In this document: piece after piece, positions 6,590 through 15,656 of the stretch
How the letters are laid out: each line of letters starts with the position of its first letter
Numbering within the stretch: the first letter of the stretch is position 1
DNA from: Streptomyces sp. NRRL S-646
GTDB lineage: Bacteria > Actinomycetota > Actinomycetes > Streptomycetales > Streptomycetaceae
Length of the DNA stretch: 64,000 bases
NCBI RefSeq assembly: GCF_000720765.1
Contig: NZ_JODC01000013.1
Span: forward strand, 62,001 to 126,000
Direction: 5' to 3'
Translations under genes and position numbers: made by a program
The notes under the pieces: generated by a model
What the model was told of the DNA's origin: nothing
The model's database searches: none
What the model saw: the letters and a program-made list of their open reading frames with translations, nothing else

Positions 6590-8224
6590 GTGATCGAACC
6601 GCACGCGCCGGCACCACCCGGCTCCCCGCCCCCCTGGGCGGGCCCGGCGCGGCTGCCCGTCCAGCCGAGCACCGGACGGTTCCTGGTGCTCGCATGCGTC
6701 TTCGTGTGTGCGGCCTGTGGACTCGTGTACGAGCTCGAACTCGTCGCCCTGGCCTCGTACTTGATCGGCGACTCGGTCACCCAGGCCTCGGTCGTCCTGT
6801 CGGTCATGGTGTTCGCCATGGGCATCGGCTCGCTCGCGGCGAAGCGCCTGCGCTGGCGTGCCGCGGCCGCCTTCGGCGCGATCGAGGCGACGCTCGCGCT
6901 GGTCGGCGGCAGCAGCGCGATGGCCCTGTACGCGGTGTTCGCGTGGACCGGCGACTGGGGCGGCCTGTGGGCGAGCGGCCCACGCTGGCTGCTGGTCGCC
7001 TTCTCCCTCACCATCGGCCTGCTGATCGGCGCCGAGGTTCCTCTCCTCATGGAGCTGATCCAGCGCATCCGGCGGCAGGACGCGGGCGGCGCGGTGGCCG
7101 ACCTGTTCGCCGCGGACTACGTCGGCGCGCTGGTCGGCGGTCTCGCCTTCCCGTTCCTGCTGCTGCCCCTGCTCGGCCAGTTGACCGGCGCGCTGATCAC
7201 CGGCGCGGTCAACGCGGTGGCGGGCGGCACCCTCGTCCTCGGCCTGTTCCGCCGCGACCTCACCCGCCGCGCCCGCTGGCTGCTGCTGATCGCCAACCTC
7301 GCCGTGCTCGGCCTCCTCGCGGCCGCCGCCGTCCTGGTCGACGACTTCGAGCAGGCGGCCCGGCACGCGGTGTACGGCCACGACGTGCGCGTGGCGCTGC
7401 AGACCGGCACCCAGGAGGTCGTCCTCACCGGCGGCACCGACGGCCGCCCCCTCGACCTCTACCTCGACGGCCGCCTCCGAGTCGGCAGCGACGAACTCCG
7501 GTACCACGAAGCCCTGGTGCACCCCGCGATGAACGGCCCGCACGCGCGCGTGCTGATCCTCGGCGGCGGCGACGGCCTGGCCGCCCGCGAAGTGCTGCGC
7601 CACACGGGCGTGCGGCGGGTTGACATCGTCGAACTCGACGCGGGAATCGTCCGGTTGGCGCGCCGCGACCCGGCGCTGTCGAGGCTGAACCGCCACGCCT
7701 ACGACGACCCACGCGTGCGCGTGACGACCGCCGACGCCTTCCGCTGGCTGCGCACGGCGCCCACCTCGACGTACGACGTGGTGATCTCCGACCTCCCCGA
7801 CCCGGGCATCACGGCCAGCACCAAGCTGTACTCCCAGGAGTTCTACGGCCTCGCCCGGCGTGCCCTCGCGCCCGGTGGCCGCCTGGTGGTGCACGCCGGG
7901 CCGTTCGCCACCCGCCCGCGGGTGTTCTGGACGGTCGTCGCGACCCTGCGCGCCGCCGGCCTGCACACCGCCCCCTACCGGGTGGGCGGCCGCGACTCCG
8001 GATTCGCCGCGGGCCCCGACCGCACGGCCGACGGCTCCCGCGCCGCACGCGACTGGGGGTTCGTCCTGGCCTCGACCCGTACGGCCCCGCCCGTCGGCCT
8101 CGACCCGTATGCCCCGCCACCGCGGACCCTGGGCCCGGCGTCCCTCGCGGCGGATGCCCGGGCGGCGATCCGCACCCGGATCACGGACCTGCCGCCGTCG
8201 ACACTGGTGCACCCCCGGTACTGA
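6590..8224 (+). CDS. membrane-fused polyamine aminopropyltransferase (spermidine synthase family)
   Basis: 544 aa. Residues about 28-260 hold roughly seven hydrophobic segments (first [20 protein letters not shown]). Residues about 285-500 are a spermidine-synthase fold: [20 protein letters not shown], the AdoMet/dcAdoMet loop [11 protein letters not shown], then DIVELDAG, and [12 protein letters not shown] as the catalytic-Asp region. Members transfer an aminopropyl group to a polyamine at the membrane, though some substrates are unknown. It follows DUF2617, its usual neighbour. The companions DUF350, DUF4178 and DUF4247 that I recall from fuller versions of this locus are not present. Confidence 0.88.
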   Translation: MIEPHAPAPPGSPPPWAGPARLPVQPSTGRFLVLACVFVCAACGLVYELELVALASYLIGDSVTQASVVLSVMVFAMGIGSLAAKRLRWRAAAAFGAIEATLALVGGSSAMALYAVFAWTGDWGGLWASGPRWLLVAFSLTIGLLIGAEVPLLMELIQRIRRQDAGGAVADLFAADYVGALVGGLAFPFLLLPLLGQLTGALITGAVNAVAGGTLVLGLFRRDLTRRARWLLLIANLAVLGLLAAAAVLVDDFEQAARHAVYGHDVRVALQTGTQEVVLTGGTDGRPLDLYLDGRLRVGSDELRYHEALVHPAMNGPHARVLILGGGDGLAAREVLRHTGVRRVDIVELDAGIVRLARRDPALSRLNRHAYDDPRVRVTTADAFRWLRTAPTSTYDVVISDLPDPGITASTKLYSQEFYGLARRALAPGGRLVVHAGPFATRPRVFWTVVATLRAAGLHTAPYRVGGRDSGFAAGPDRTADGSRAARDWGFVLASTRTAPPVGLDPYAPPPRTLGPASLAADARAAIRTRITDLPPSTLVHPRY

Positions 8225-8291
8225 GCGAGCAGGGACGAGTTCGGGTACTCGAGAGTCGACCGACAACCCTGGTTGATCTCGGCAGGAACGG

Positions 8292-8297
8292 TAGGCT
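8292..8297 (+). promoter_or_regulatory. -10 element of a probable leaderless promoter (CoxG-like gene)
   Basis: TAGGCT, 8 nt before ATG 8306; no ribosome-binding site between. Confidence 0.5.
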
Positions 8298-8305
8298 CGG
8301 CCGAC

Positions 8306-9202
8306 ATGGAGCATGAGGTGTTCGTTCCGGTTGTGGCCCGGCGGCTGAGGGAGGCCCTCGCCGACCCCGCGCAGGTGGCCCGGGCGGTTCCCGGGCTCCA
8401 GCAGGACGCGGGCGCCGAGCCCGTCACCGGACGGCTGAAAATGCGCGTCGGCAGCCACTCCGTCACCTACCGCGGCACCGTCCGTGTCACCCCGCAGGAC
8501 GACGGTTCGTACGCCGCCGAGGGCGACGCCACCGAGACCCGCGGCACCGGTTCGGTGAAGCTCGCCCTCATCCTCCGCGTGGAGGACGCCGAAGGTGGCT
8601 CCCGGCTCACCTTCGAGGGCACGGCCTCCGCGGACGGCCGCCTCACCGAACTGCCGGCCGAACAGGTCGCATCGGCCGCGACCCGCCTGCTGAACCGTTT
8701 CGCGGAGAACCTGGCCGCGGCCGCGGAGGCCGAGGGCGCTCAGGAGCAGCCCGAGGCACTCCAAGACCCCGAGGAGGCCGAGGAGCCCGAACCCCTCGTC
8801 ACCCAGGAGTTCGAGCCCAAGGCGACCAGCGACTTCGAAACGACCCCGGACGCCGACGACGCGCCCGCCCCCGCCGCCGAGCCCGCCGAACACACCTCGG
8901 TCCACGACACCGAGGTCCCCCCGCCGTCCCTCGACCCGCTCGCCGAGGACACGGAGGACACAGAGCACGCACACGACCCCGCCGAGGGCGTACCCCCCGC
9001 CGAAGCCGCCCACGCCCGCCGCACGATGATCGGCCGCAGCGCGGAGGAGGTCGACCACGCCCCGCCCCGCGGCCGCTACGCCCCGGTCCCCGCCCCGCAG
9101 ACCGTCTCGGCCGGCTCCCCGCTGCGCTGGGCGGCCCCGGCGGCGGCCCTCGCAGTCGCGTCGGCGATCGTCGTGGGCCGGCTGCTGCGCCGACGCCACT
9201 GA
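8306..9202 (+). CDS. SRPBCC/CoxG-like protein with acidic linker and C-terminal membrane anchor
   Basis: 298 aa. Residues 1-145 resemble the START/Bet v1-like fold of CO dehydrogenase subunit G (MEHEVFVPVVARRLREALAD, then AVPGLQQD, then a strand pattern ending at FAENLAAAAEAE). Residues about 145-255 are a Glu/Asp/Pro/Ala-rich disordered linker. A final hydrophobic segment (LRWAAPAAALAVASAIVVG) followed by LLRRRRH-type positive charges makes a tail anchor. CoxG proteins recruit or mature molybdo-hydroxylases at the membrane, but no CO dehydrogenase gene is near; a lipid-binding role is equally possible. Confidence 0.7.
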   Translation: MEHEVFVPVVARRLREALADPAQVARAVPGLQQDAGAEPVTGRLKMRVGSHSVTYRGTVRVTPQDDGSYAAEGDATETRGTGSVKLALILRVEDAEGGSRLTFEGTASADGRLTELPAEQVASAATRLLNRFAENLAAAAEAEGAQEQPEALQDPEEAEEPEPLVTQEFEPKATSDFETTPDADDAPAPAAEPAEHTSVHDTEVPPPSLDPLAEDTEDTEHAHDPAEGVPPAEAAHARRTMIGRSAEEVDHAPPRGRYAPVPAPQTVSAGSPLRWAAPAAALAVASAIVVGRLLRRRH

Positions 9203-9223
9203 CGGCGGTCTTGATCGCCCCAG

Positions 9224-9229
9224 TAGGGT
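9224..9229 (+). promoter_or_regulatory. -10 element of a probable leaderless promoter (aldose epimerase)
   Basis: TAGGGT, 6 nt before GTG 9236; no Shine-Dalgarno. Confidence 0.55.
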
Positions 9230-9235
9230 CGTCCC

Positions 9236-10024
9236 GTGAGTAACGAAGACATCACGCTGACCGCGGGCGACGCGGAGGTGACGGTGCAGCCGGGCAACGG
9301 CGGCCGGGTGGGAGGACTGCGCGTCGGCGGCATCGAACTGCTCCGCCAGGGCGAGCGGTTCGGGTGCTTCCCGATGGTCCCCTGGTGCGGGCGTATCCGC
9401 GACGGCCGGTTCCGGGACGGCGCCACCGTCCACCAGCTGCCGCTCAACTCCCCGCCGCACGCCATCCACGGCACCGTCCGCGACGGCGCCTGGCACCCCG
9501 CGCGTGTGAACGCCGACGAGGCCGTCCTCACGTACGACCTGGTCGAGCCCTGGCCCTACGCCGGCCGCGTCACACAGCAGTTCGCGCTCACGCCGGACGC
9601 GCTGACCCTGACGATGTCCGTGGAGACGATCGACTCGTCCTTCCCGGCCCAGATCGGCTGGCATCCCTGGTTCAACCGGAACCTCGGAGGCGAGGACGTA
9701 CAGCTCGACTTCACCCCCGACTGGCAGGAGGAGCGCGGCGACGACCACCTGCCCACCGGCAATCGCGTCGACCCCCGCCCCGGCCCCTGGGACGACTGCT
9801 TCGGCATGCCCGGCGGCGTCGACGTCACCCTCACCTGGCCCGGTCAGCTGGAACTGAAGGTCACCAGCCGCGAGGAGTGGGTCGTCGTCTACGACGAGCA
9901 GAAGGAGGCCGTCTGCGTGGAACCGCAGACCGGCCCGCCCAACGGCCTGAACACCGTCCCCCGCCTGGTCACCCCGCTGGAGCCGCTCGAGGCCTCGACC
10001 ACCTGGACTTGGCGTCGCCTTTAA
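9236..10024 (+). CDS. aldose 1-epimerase family protein
   Basis: 262 aa, full length for the galactose mutarotase-like fold. Visible elements: FPMVPWCGRIRDGRF (substrate site Arg), HAIHGTVRDGAWHP with the catalytic His, IGWHPWFNRN with the second His, and a C-terminal ETGPPN-like loop (EPQTGPPNGLN). It interconverts anomers of hexoses or a related sugar in the cytoplasm; the exact substrate cannot be read. It lies 10 bp before pyrE, so the two are probably co-transcribed, although pyrE also has its own -10 element. Confidence 0.85.
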   Translation: MSNEDITLTAGDAEVTVQPGNGGRVGGLRVGGIELLRQGERFGCFPMVPWCGRIRDGRFRDGATVHQLPLNSPPHAIHGTVRDGAWHPARVNADEAVLTYDLVEPWPYAGRVTQQFALTPDALTLTMSVETIDSSFPAQIGWHPWFNRNLGGEDVQLDFTPDWQEERGDDHLPTGNRVDPRPGPWDDCFGMPGGVDVTLTWPGQLELKVTSREEWVVVYDEQKEAVCVEPQTGPPNGLNTVPRLVTPLEPLEASTTWTWRRL

Positions 10025-10027
10025 GCT
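10022..10027 (+). promoter_or_regulatory. -10 element of a probable leaderless promoter (pyrE)
   Basis: TAAGCT overlaps the epimerase stop codon and ends 7 nt before ATG 10035; there is no ribosome-binding site. Confidence 0.5.
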
Positions 10028-10034
10028 GGGCGGC

Positions 10035-10583
10035 ATGACGGACGTACGTGGCGAGCTGCTGCAGCAGATCAAGGACAAGGCCGTGGTGCACGGCAAGGTG
10101 ACCCTCTCCTCGGGTCTGGAGGCCGACTACTACGTCGACCTGCGCCGCATCACCCTTGACGGAGAGGCCGCCCCGCTGGTCGGGCAGGTGCTCCTGGACC
10201 TGACCGCCGACCTCGACTTCGACGCGGTGGGCGGTCTGACCATGGGCGCCGACCCGGTCGCGGCGGCCATCCTGCACGCCGCCGCCGCCCGCGGGAAGCG
10301 CGTCGACGCCTTCGTCGTGCGCAAGGCGGCCAAGGCACACGGGCTGCAGCGCCGCGTCGAGGGACCGGACATCGCGGGCCGCCGGGTGCTGGTCGTCGAG
10401 GACACCTCCACCACCGGCGGCTCGCCGCTGACCGCCGTCGAGGCGGTGCGCGAGGCGGGCGCCGAGGTCGTCGCCGTCGCGACCATCGTGGACCGTGCCA
10501 CCGGCGCCGCCGAGAAGATCCAGGAGGGCGCCGGAGTGCCGTACCTCTTCGCCTACTCCAAGGACGAGCTGGGCCTCGACTGA
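10035..10583 (+). CDS. pyrE: orotate phosphoribosyltransferase
   Basis: 182 aa. Converts orotate and PRPP to orotidine 5'-phosphate in pyrimidine biosynthesis. The PRPP-binding loop is RVLVVEDTSTTGGSPL (about residues 115-130). SSGLEADYYVDLRRITLDG at the N-terminus is the conserved dimer/orotate region, and the catalytic lysine loop is VVRKAAKAHGLQRRVEG. It stands alone in the pathway here; other pyr genes are not in the window. Position before fba matches the order I remember in Streptomyces cores. Confidence 0.95.
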   Translation: MTDVRGELLQQIKDKAVVHGKVTLSSGLEADYYVDLRRITLDGEAAPLVGQVLLDLTADLDFDAVGGLTMGADPVAAAILHAAAARGKRVDAFVVRKAAKAHGLQRRVEGPDIAGRRVLVVEDTSTTGGSPLTAVEAVREAGAEVVAVATIVDRATGAAEKIQEGAGVPYLFAYSKDELGLD

Positions 10584-10761
10584 CGCCCCCGGCCGAGCTA
10601 CTGGCGGGTACCTCGACCGCGTTGTCCACAAGCCGGACACGGCGGGCAAAGCATCAGGCCAAGTCTGGAAAGATGGGGCCGACGACGACGTCAGCCCCCA
10701 AGGTCTAGGTCAGGGCCGTAGTACGCAGCACGCCAACCCGCACATACCAAGGAGCGGACAG

Positions 10762-11784
10762 ATGCCCATCGCAACTCCCGAGGTCTACAACGAGATGCTG
10801 GACCGGGCGAAGGCAGGCAAGTTCGCCTACCCGGCGATCAACGTGACCTCGACCCAGACCCTGCACGCGGCCCTGCGCGGTTTCGCGGAGGCGGAGAGCG
10901 ACGGCATCATCCAGATCTCGACGGGTGGCGCCGAGTTCCTGGGCGGTCAGTACAGCAAGGAGATGGTGACCGGCTCGGTCGCCCTCGCCGAGTTCGCGCA
11001 CATCGTGGCCGAGAAGTACCCGGTCACGGTCGCCCTGCACACGGACCACTGCCCCAAGGACAAGCTCGACGGGTACGTACGTCCGCTGCTCACGGTCTCC
11101 GAGGAGCGCGTGAAGGCCGGCGGCAACCCGCTCTTCCAGTCGCACATGTGGGACGGCTCCGCGGAGACCCTCGCCGACAACCTGTCCATCGCCCAGGAGC
11201 TGCTGGAGCGCGCCCGCGCCGCGAAGATCATCCTCGAGGTCGAGATCACCCCGACCGGCGGCGAGGAGGACGGCGTCTCGCACGAGATCAACGACTCCCT
11301 GTACACGACGGTCGACGACGCCATCCGCACCGCCGAGGCGCTCGGCCTGGGCGAGAAGGGCCGCTACCTGCTGGCCGCGTCCTTCGGCAATGTGCACGGC
11401 GTGTACAAGCCGGGCAACGTCGTGCTCCGCCCCGACCTGCTGAAGGAGCTGAACGACGGCGTGGCCGCCAAGTTCGGCAAGCAGTCCCCGTTCGACTTCG
11501 TCTTCCACGGCGGCTCCGGCTCCACGGAGGAGGAGATCCGCACCGCGCTGGAGAACGGCGTGGTCAAGATGAACATCGACACGGACACGCAGTACGCCTT
11601 CACGCGTCCCGTCGCCGACCACATGTTCCGCAACTACGACGGCGTCCTGAAGGTCGACGGCGAGGTCGGCTCCAAGAAGACCTACGACCCGCGCACCTGG
11701 GGCAAGCTGGCCGAGGCGAGCATGGCCGCCCGCGTCGTCGAGGCCACGCAGAACCTGCGCTCGGCCGGCACGAAGATCAAGTAA
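10762..11784 (+). CDS. fba: class II fructose-bisphosphate aldolase
   Basis: 340 aa, normal family length. It cleaves fructose 1,6-bisphosphate reversibly to triose phosphates. Zinc ligands are visible in ALHTDHCPKDKLD, in FGNVHGVYKPGN and in the FHGGSGSTEEEI phosphate loop; NMNIDTDTQYAF is represented by VKMNIDTDTQYAF near the C-terminus. GGAG at 10751-10754 sets the ATG at 10762. The 178-bp upstream gap should carry its promoter; a TAGGTC/TAGTAC-containing region around 10704-10720 is the likely place. A strong terminator follows at 11845-11874. Confidence 0.96.
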   Translation: MPIATPEVYNEMLDRAKAGKFAYPAINVTSTQTLHAALRGFAEAESDGIIQISTGGAEFLGGQYSKEMVTGSVALAEFAHIVAEKYPVTVALHTDHCPKDKLDGYVRPLLTVSEERVKAGGNPLFQSHMWDGSAETLADNLSIAQELLERARAAKIILEVEITPTGGEEDGVSHEINDSLYTTVDDAIRTAEALGLGEKGRYLLAASFGNVHGVYKPGNVVLRPDLLKELNDGVAAKFGKQSPFDFVFHGGSGSTEEEIRTALENGVVKMNIDTDTQYAFTRPVADHMFRNYDGVLKVDGEVGSKKTYDPRTWGKLAEASMAARVVEATQNLRSAGTKIK

Positions 11785-11844
11785 CCGGCCTGCGGGATCG
11801 AGTCACCGACCTTCGGTGATCGACCAACCGACCTGCGGTCTTTG

Positions 11845-11874
11845 GCGAGCCCGGTGCTACGGCACCGGGCTCGC
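11845..11874 (+). terminator. intrinsic terminator of fba
   Basis: 13-bp perfect arms GCGAGCCCGGTGC (11845-11857) and 11862-11874 with a TACG loop, 60 bp after the fba stop. The rest of the gap to 12004 holds a second GC-rich stem (GCGGCGGCTTCGCCGC near 11904). Confidence 0.85.
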
Positions 11875-12004
11875 TGTACTGCATTGTTCCGGGGGCTGTG
11901 ACAGCGGCGGCTTCGCCGCGGGCCCCCGGACCCCCAGCAGAAAGCAGGCCGGCAGCGCCGGCCGATGAGGACATCGCGAGGCGAACCTGGGTATACCTGG
12001 GGGC

Positions 12005-13471
12005 ATGCCCGATGTCCGGATCGCCTCCCCGCAGGGCAAGTGGATCCTGCTGACCACCGTGCTCGGCTCCAGCATGGCCATGCTGGACTCGACCGTCGTC
12101 AATGTCGCCCTGCCGCGCATCGGCCGCGACCTGGACGCGAACCTCGCCGCCCTCCAGTGGACGGTCAACGCGTACATGCTCACGCTGGCCGGGCTGATCC
12201 TGCTCGGCGGCTCCCTCGGCGACCACTACGGCCGCCGCAAGGTCTTCGTGATCGGGGTGGTGTGGTTCGCGTCGGCGTCCCTGCTGTGCGGTCTGGCGCC
12301 CACCGCCGGTGTGCTCGTCGCCGCCCGCGCGCTGCAGGGGGTCGGCGGGGCGCTCCTCACCCCCGGTTCCCTCGCGCTGATCCAGGCGTCCTTCCACGCC
12401 GACGACCGGGGGCGGGCGGTGGGCCTGTGGTCCGGCTTCGGCGGGATCGGTGCGGCCGTCGGCCCGTTCCTGGGCGGCTGGCTGGTGGACGGCCCCGGCT
12501 GGCGCTGGGTCTTCCTGCTCAACGTCCCGCTGGCGCTGCTGTGCGCCCCCATCGCCGTACGCCACGTCCCCGAGTCCGCCGACGGCCGCTCGCACGGCCG
12601 CTTCGACGTGCTCGGCGCGGTCCTCGGCGCACTGGCGCTCGCGCTGGTGACGTACGCCCTGATCGAGGCCCGGCAGGGCTCGCTGGTGGTCGCCGTCACC
12701 GCGGTGGCCGGGCTGGTGGCGGGCGTCGCCTTCGTCTACGTCGAGAAGCGCCGCCCGGACCCGATGATGCCGCTGGACGTCTTCAAGTCCCGCGAGTTCA
12801 CGGCGGTCAACCTGGTCACCCTCTGCGTCTACGCGGCCTTCGGCGGCTTCTTCTTCCTCACCGCCCTCCAGCTCCAGGTCGCCGTGGGCTGGTCCCCGCT
12901 CGCCGCCGGTACGGCCCTCCTCCCGACGACCGTCCTGATGCTGCTGTTCTCCGCCCGCTCGGGCGCCCTCGCCGACCGCATCGGGCCGCGCATCCCGCTC
13001 ACCGTCGGCCCGCTCCTGTGCGCGGCCGGGATGCTGCTGATGCTGAGGGTCGGCCCGGGCGCCTCGTACGTGCTCGACGTCCTGCCCGCCGTACTGGTCC
13101 TCGGCTGCGGAATGGTCACGCTGGTGGCACCGCTGACGGCCACCGTCCTCGCCTCCGTGGACACCGCGCGGGCGGGCCTGGCCAGCGGCATCAACAACGC
13201 GGCGGCCCGCGCGGCCGGCCTGATCGCGGTCGCCGCACTGCCGCTGCTCGCCGGGATGGGCCCGGACGCGTACCTCTCCCCGAGCGCCTTCGACGACGCC
13301 TTCCACCGCGCGATGCTGCTGTGCGCGGGCGTCCTGGTGGTGGGATCGGTCGTCGCCTTCGCGACCATCCGGCCGCTGCCGCCCGGCTGCCGCCGCCCGG
13401 AGTGCCGCACGCACGGGGCGATCACGGCGCCGCCGCTGGAGGGGGAGCGGGCGCAGAAGCGGATCGCGTGA
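12005..13471 (+). CDS. DHA2-family drug:H+ antiporter (MFS)
   Basis: 488 aa with about 14 hydrophobic segments. Motif A is GGSLGDHYGRRKVFVIG (about residues 65-80), motif C-like is GGIGAAVGPFLGGWL (about 145-160), and LDSTVVNVALPRIG in TM1 is the DHA2/EmrB signature (D1 motif). It should export hydrophobic or cationic drugs or metabolites using the proton gradient. No regulator adjoins it. The ATG at 12005 lies 7 nt after a TATACC element, again suggesting leaderless transcription. The last 30 residues are a charged cytoplasmic tail. Confidence 0.9.
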   Translation: MPDVRIASPQGKWILLTTVLGSSMAMLDSTVVNVALPRIGRDLDANLAALQWTVNAYMLTLAGLILLGGSLGDHYGRRKVFVIGVVWFASASLLCGLAPTAGVLVAARALQGVGGALLTPGSLALIQASFHADDRGRAVGLWSGFGGIGAAVGPFLGGWLVDGPGWRWVFLLNVPLALLCAPIAVRHVPESADGRSHGRFDVLGAVLGALALALVTYALIEARQGSLVVAVTAVAGLVAGVAFVYVEKRRPDPMMPLDVFKSREFTAVNLVTLCVYAAFGGFFFLTALQLQVAVGWSPLAAGTALLPTTVLMLLFSARSGALADRIGPRIPLTVGPLLCAAGMLLMLRVGPGASYVLDVLPAVLVLGCGMVTLVAPLTATVLASVDTARAGLASGINNAAARAAGLIAVAALPLLAGMGPDAYLSPSAFDDAFHRAMLLCAGVLVVGSVVAFATIRPLPPGCRRPECRTHGAITAPPLEGERAQKRIA

Positions 13472-13502
13472 CCGAGGCTCTTTCAGCCCCGGTCGGCACC
13501 AC

Positions 13503-13580
13503 CAGCCCGTCCGGCGTTTGAGGACAGGGCCCCTCAAGGGCCGAAGCGGGGGCCTGGGGGCGGCAGCCCCCGGCAAGGGC
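13503..13580. repeat. Streptomyces interspersed intergenic repeat
   Basis: Begins CAGCCCGTCCGGCGTTTGAG and continues to a GGGGGCCTGGGGGCGGCAGC-type hairpin. I recognise this as the abundant intergenic element seen after many Streptomyces genes. It could act as a transcription terminator for the MFS gene. It contains no coding capacity. Confidence 0.75.
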
Positions 13581-13593
13581 GACACTGGTGAAC

Positions 13594-14007
13594 ATGTCGA
13601 TTCACGAAAACCTCCTCGGGGGCCCGCCCCCGACCCACCTCCCCGACGACCCCGCGCCCCGCGAGCTGCTGGCGAACGGCACCGCGCCCGCGGACGTCGC
13701 CGCCAAGTACCCCACGTCCTCGCTGGCCTGGGCCCAGCTGGCCGACGACGCGTTCGAGCGGGGCAGCGTCGTGGAGTCGTACGCCTACGCCCGCACGGGC
13801 TACCACCGCGGCCTGGACGCCCTGCGCCGCAGCGGCTGGAAGGGCCACGGCCCGGTGCCGTGGGAGCACGAGCCGAACCGCGGCTTCCTGCGCGCCCTGC
13901 ACGCCCTCGCCCGCGCCGCCGGATCCATCGGCGAGCAGGAGGAGTACGAGCGCTGCACCCAGTTCCTGAAGGACTCCTCGCCGACGGCGGCCCAGACCCT
14001 GGGCTAG
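13594..14007 (+). CDS. DUF3151 family protein
   Basis: 137 aa. MSIHENLLGGPPPTHLPDD at the N-terminus, AQLADDAFERGSVVESYAYARTGYHRGLD, and the WKGHGPVPWEHEPNRGFLRA block are the DUF3151 core; the helical repeats are TPR-like. It is a small conserved actinobacterial cytoplasmic protein of unknown function, often near fba. An in-frame GTG at 13588 would add two residues; neither start has a clear Shine-Dalgarno. It is followed by a convergent-gene terminator. Confidence 0.88.
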   Translation: MSIHENLLGGPPPTHLPDDPAPRELLANGTAPADVAAKYPTSSLAWAQLADDAFERGSVVESYAYARTGYHRGLDALRRSGWKGHGPVPWEHEPNRGFLRALHALARAAGSIGEQEEYERCTQFLKDSSPTAAQTLG

Positions 14008-14029
14008 CCGTCGGCCGCCGTTTCCTCTC

Positions 14030-14056
14030 GGCCCGCCCGGTGTGACCGGGCGGGCC
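14030..14056. terminator. bidirectional terminator between convergent genes
   Basis: 12-bp perfect arms GGCCCGCCCGGT (14030-14041) and 14045-14056 with a GTG loop, between the DUF3151 stop (14007) and the TrmO stop (14114). Confidence 0.8.
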
Positions 14057-14113
14057 TTGCGCTGCGCGGCCGGGCGCCGCGCCGAGCAGTGTGCCCAGGA
14101 GGGCACCGCCGGG

Positions 14114-14596
14114 TCAGTAGTAGCGGCTCATGATGTCGGTGGCCCAGTCCGGCTGGGTGGTGGTGCCCTGGGGGCCGAACTCGCTCATGTAGGGCTTGAT
14201 GTCGAGGACGGGCGTACCGTCGACGGCGTCGAGGCCCTGGACGTGCAGGTCGAGTCCGTCGGTGCGCACCAGGCGGCAGCGGGAGACGCCGAGGCGGTTG
14301 GGGCGGTTCTTGCCGCGCTGCGCGAAGATGCCGACCACGGGCCAGTCGGTGTTGCCACGCGGATGACGGGCGCCGGTCTCGATCCTCGCCACGGGCACGC
14401 GGTCGAAGTGGTAGACGATCTCCAGGTGGGAGAAGGCGTCCAGACCCGCCAGCGCGTCCGCGTCGAACTGGTCGCCGTCCAGTCGGATGACGGCCTCGAC
14501 CTTCCCCCAGTCGTCGTCACGGACCTCCTCGCGTCCGCCGACCACCCGGCCCACCGGAACGGAGACCACCTCGGACGAGGTGCTCTTCTCAGACAT
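14114..14596 (-). CDS. trmO: TrmO-like tRNA (N6-threonylcarbamoyladenosine37-N6)-methyltransferase
   Basis: 160 aa, TsaA/YaeB beta-barrel family. GRVVGGREEV is the N-terminal strand, FSHLEIVYHFDRV and HPRGNTDWPVVGIFAQRGKNRPNRLGVS give the AdoMet-binding R-G-N-P-x-x-P-R-x-G-x-S-like element (here KNRPNRLGVS), and DGTPVLDIKPYMSEF is the conserved D-G-T-P-x-L-D-I-K-P-Y. It would methylate t6A37 of threonine tRNAs. Actinobacterial members carry slight motif changes, so the exact substrate is less certain than the fold. Confidence 0.85.
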   Translation of the reverse strand: MSEKSTSSEVVSVPVGRVVGGREEVRDDDWGKVEAVIRLDGDQFDADALAGLDAFSHLEIVYHFDRVPVARIETGARHPRGNTDWPVVGIFAQRGKNRPNRLGVSRCRLVRTDGLDLHVQGLDAVDGTPVLDIKPYMSEFGPQGTTTQPDWATDIMSRYY

Positions 14597-14810
14597 CAGC
14601 CGTGCCTTTCGTCAAAGGGTTCCTCAAGGGGTTCTGTGTCACGCGGCGCCCGAGCGTACTGCAGGTCCTCCAGCGACTCGGCGAGCCAGTGACCAGGCGG
14701 GCCTTGCGTTCCTGGCGGACCATCGAAGAGGATGCCCGGCGGAGACCGGGGCCCCCGTGTCGGTAACGGCAGGGGCGGACCGCTACCCGGAGCAACAACA
14801 GGAGACAGCG

Positions 14811-15656
14811 ATGTCCCACCAGGCTCAGCCCCACGAGGCTTCGGAGCCCGAGACTCCGCATCTCGACTTCGCGGGCACGACGCCGTACGAGGACTACGTC
14901 AAGGCGGACGTGCTCACCCACCTCCAGCACACCCTCTCCGACGACCCCGGAGAGATGGTCTTCCTGGTCACGACCCAGGTGATGGAGCTGTGGTTCACGG
15001 TGATCGTCCACGAGTGGGAGACCGCCGCGCACGCCCTGCGCTCCGACGACGTGCCGACCGCGGTCGCCGCGCTGAAGCGTTCCGTACGGGAGCTGGAGGC
15101 GCTGAACGCCTCCTGGAAGCCGCTCGGCCAGCTGACCCCGGCCCAGTTCAACTCCTACCGGAGCGCACTGGGCGAGGGCTCCGGCTTCCAGTCGGCGATG
15201 TACCGCCGGATGGAGTTCCTGCTCGGCGAGAAGTCCGCGTCCATGCTGGTCCCGCACCGGGGCGCATCCCGCGTCCACGCCGAACTGGAGAAGGCACTCG
15301 CCGAGCCGAGCCTCTACGACGAGGTGCTGCGGCTGATGGCGCGGCGCGGCTGCGCGATCCCCGGGGCCGTGCTGCGCCGCGACGTCTCACGGCGGTACGA
15401 GCCGTCGGACGCCGTAGAGGCCGCCTGGACCGCGATCTACGCGGGCGACGAGAACGCCGAAATCGCCCGGCTCGGCGAGGCGCTGACCGACGTCGCCGAG
15501 CTGGTGTGGCGATGGCGCAACGACCACCTGGTCGCCACCCGCCGCGCGATGGGCTCCAAGCCCGGCACGGGCGGCTCGGCGGGCGTCGCCTGGCTGGAGA
15601 AGCGCGCGCAGAAGAACGTGTTCCCCGAGCTGTGGACGGCGAGGTCCCATGTCTGA
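14811..15656 (+). CDS. tryptophan 2,3-dioxygenase family protein
   Basis: 281 aa. A haem enzyme opening the indole ring of L-tryptophan to N-formylkynurenine. TPYEDYVKADVLTHLQ, FNSYRSALGEGSGFQSAMYR and the C-terminal MGSKPGTGGSAGVAWLEK are TDO signatures; the proximal haem His is probably in NDHLVATRR. The region FLVTTQVMELWF has Thr where proteobacterial TDOs carry a distal His in QHQ. ATG 14811 follows GGAG. The stop overlaps kynureninase by 8 nt (ATGTCTGA), so the two are translated together. Catabolic tryptophan use or anthranilate supply is inferred. Confidence 0.9.
   Translation: MSHQAQPHEASEPETPHLDFAGTTPYEDYVKADVLTHLQHTLSDDPGEMVFLVTTQVMELWFTVIVHEWETAAHALRSDDVPTAVAALKRSVRELEALNASWKPLGQLTPAQFNSYRSALGEGSGFQSAMYRRMEFLLGEKSASMLVPHRGASRVHAELEKALAEPSLYDEVLRLMARRGCAIPGAVLRRDVSRRYEPSDAVEAAWTAIYAGDENAEIARLGEALTDVAELVWRWRNDHLVATRRAMGSKPGTGGSAGVAWLEKRAQKNVFPELWTARSHV

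Noticed and set aside
6506..10096. Very long minus-strand open frame opposite the aminopropyltransferase, CoxG-like and epimerase genes
   Set aside because: It is antisense to well-supported genes, low in recognisable sequence (Arg/Gly/Val/Asp-rich), and typical of spurious frames in high-G+C DNA.
11777..13585. 602-residue minus-strand open frame opposite the MFS exporter
   Set aside because: Composition is Arg/Asp/Gly/His-rich without hydrophobic core; the plus-strand MFS protein has clear motifs.
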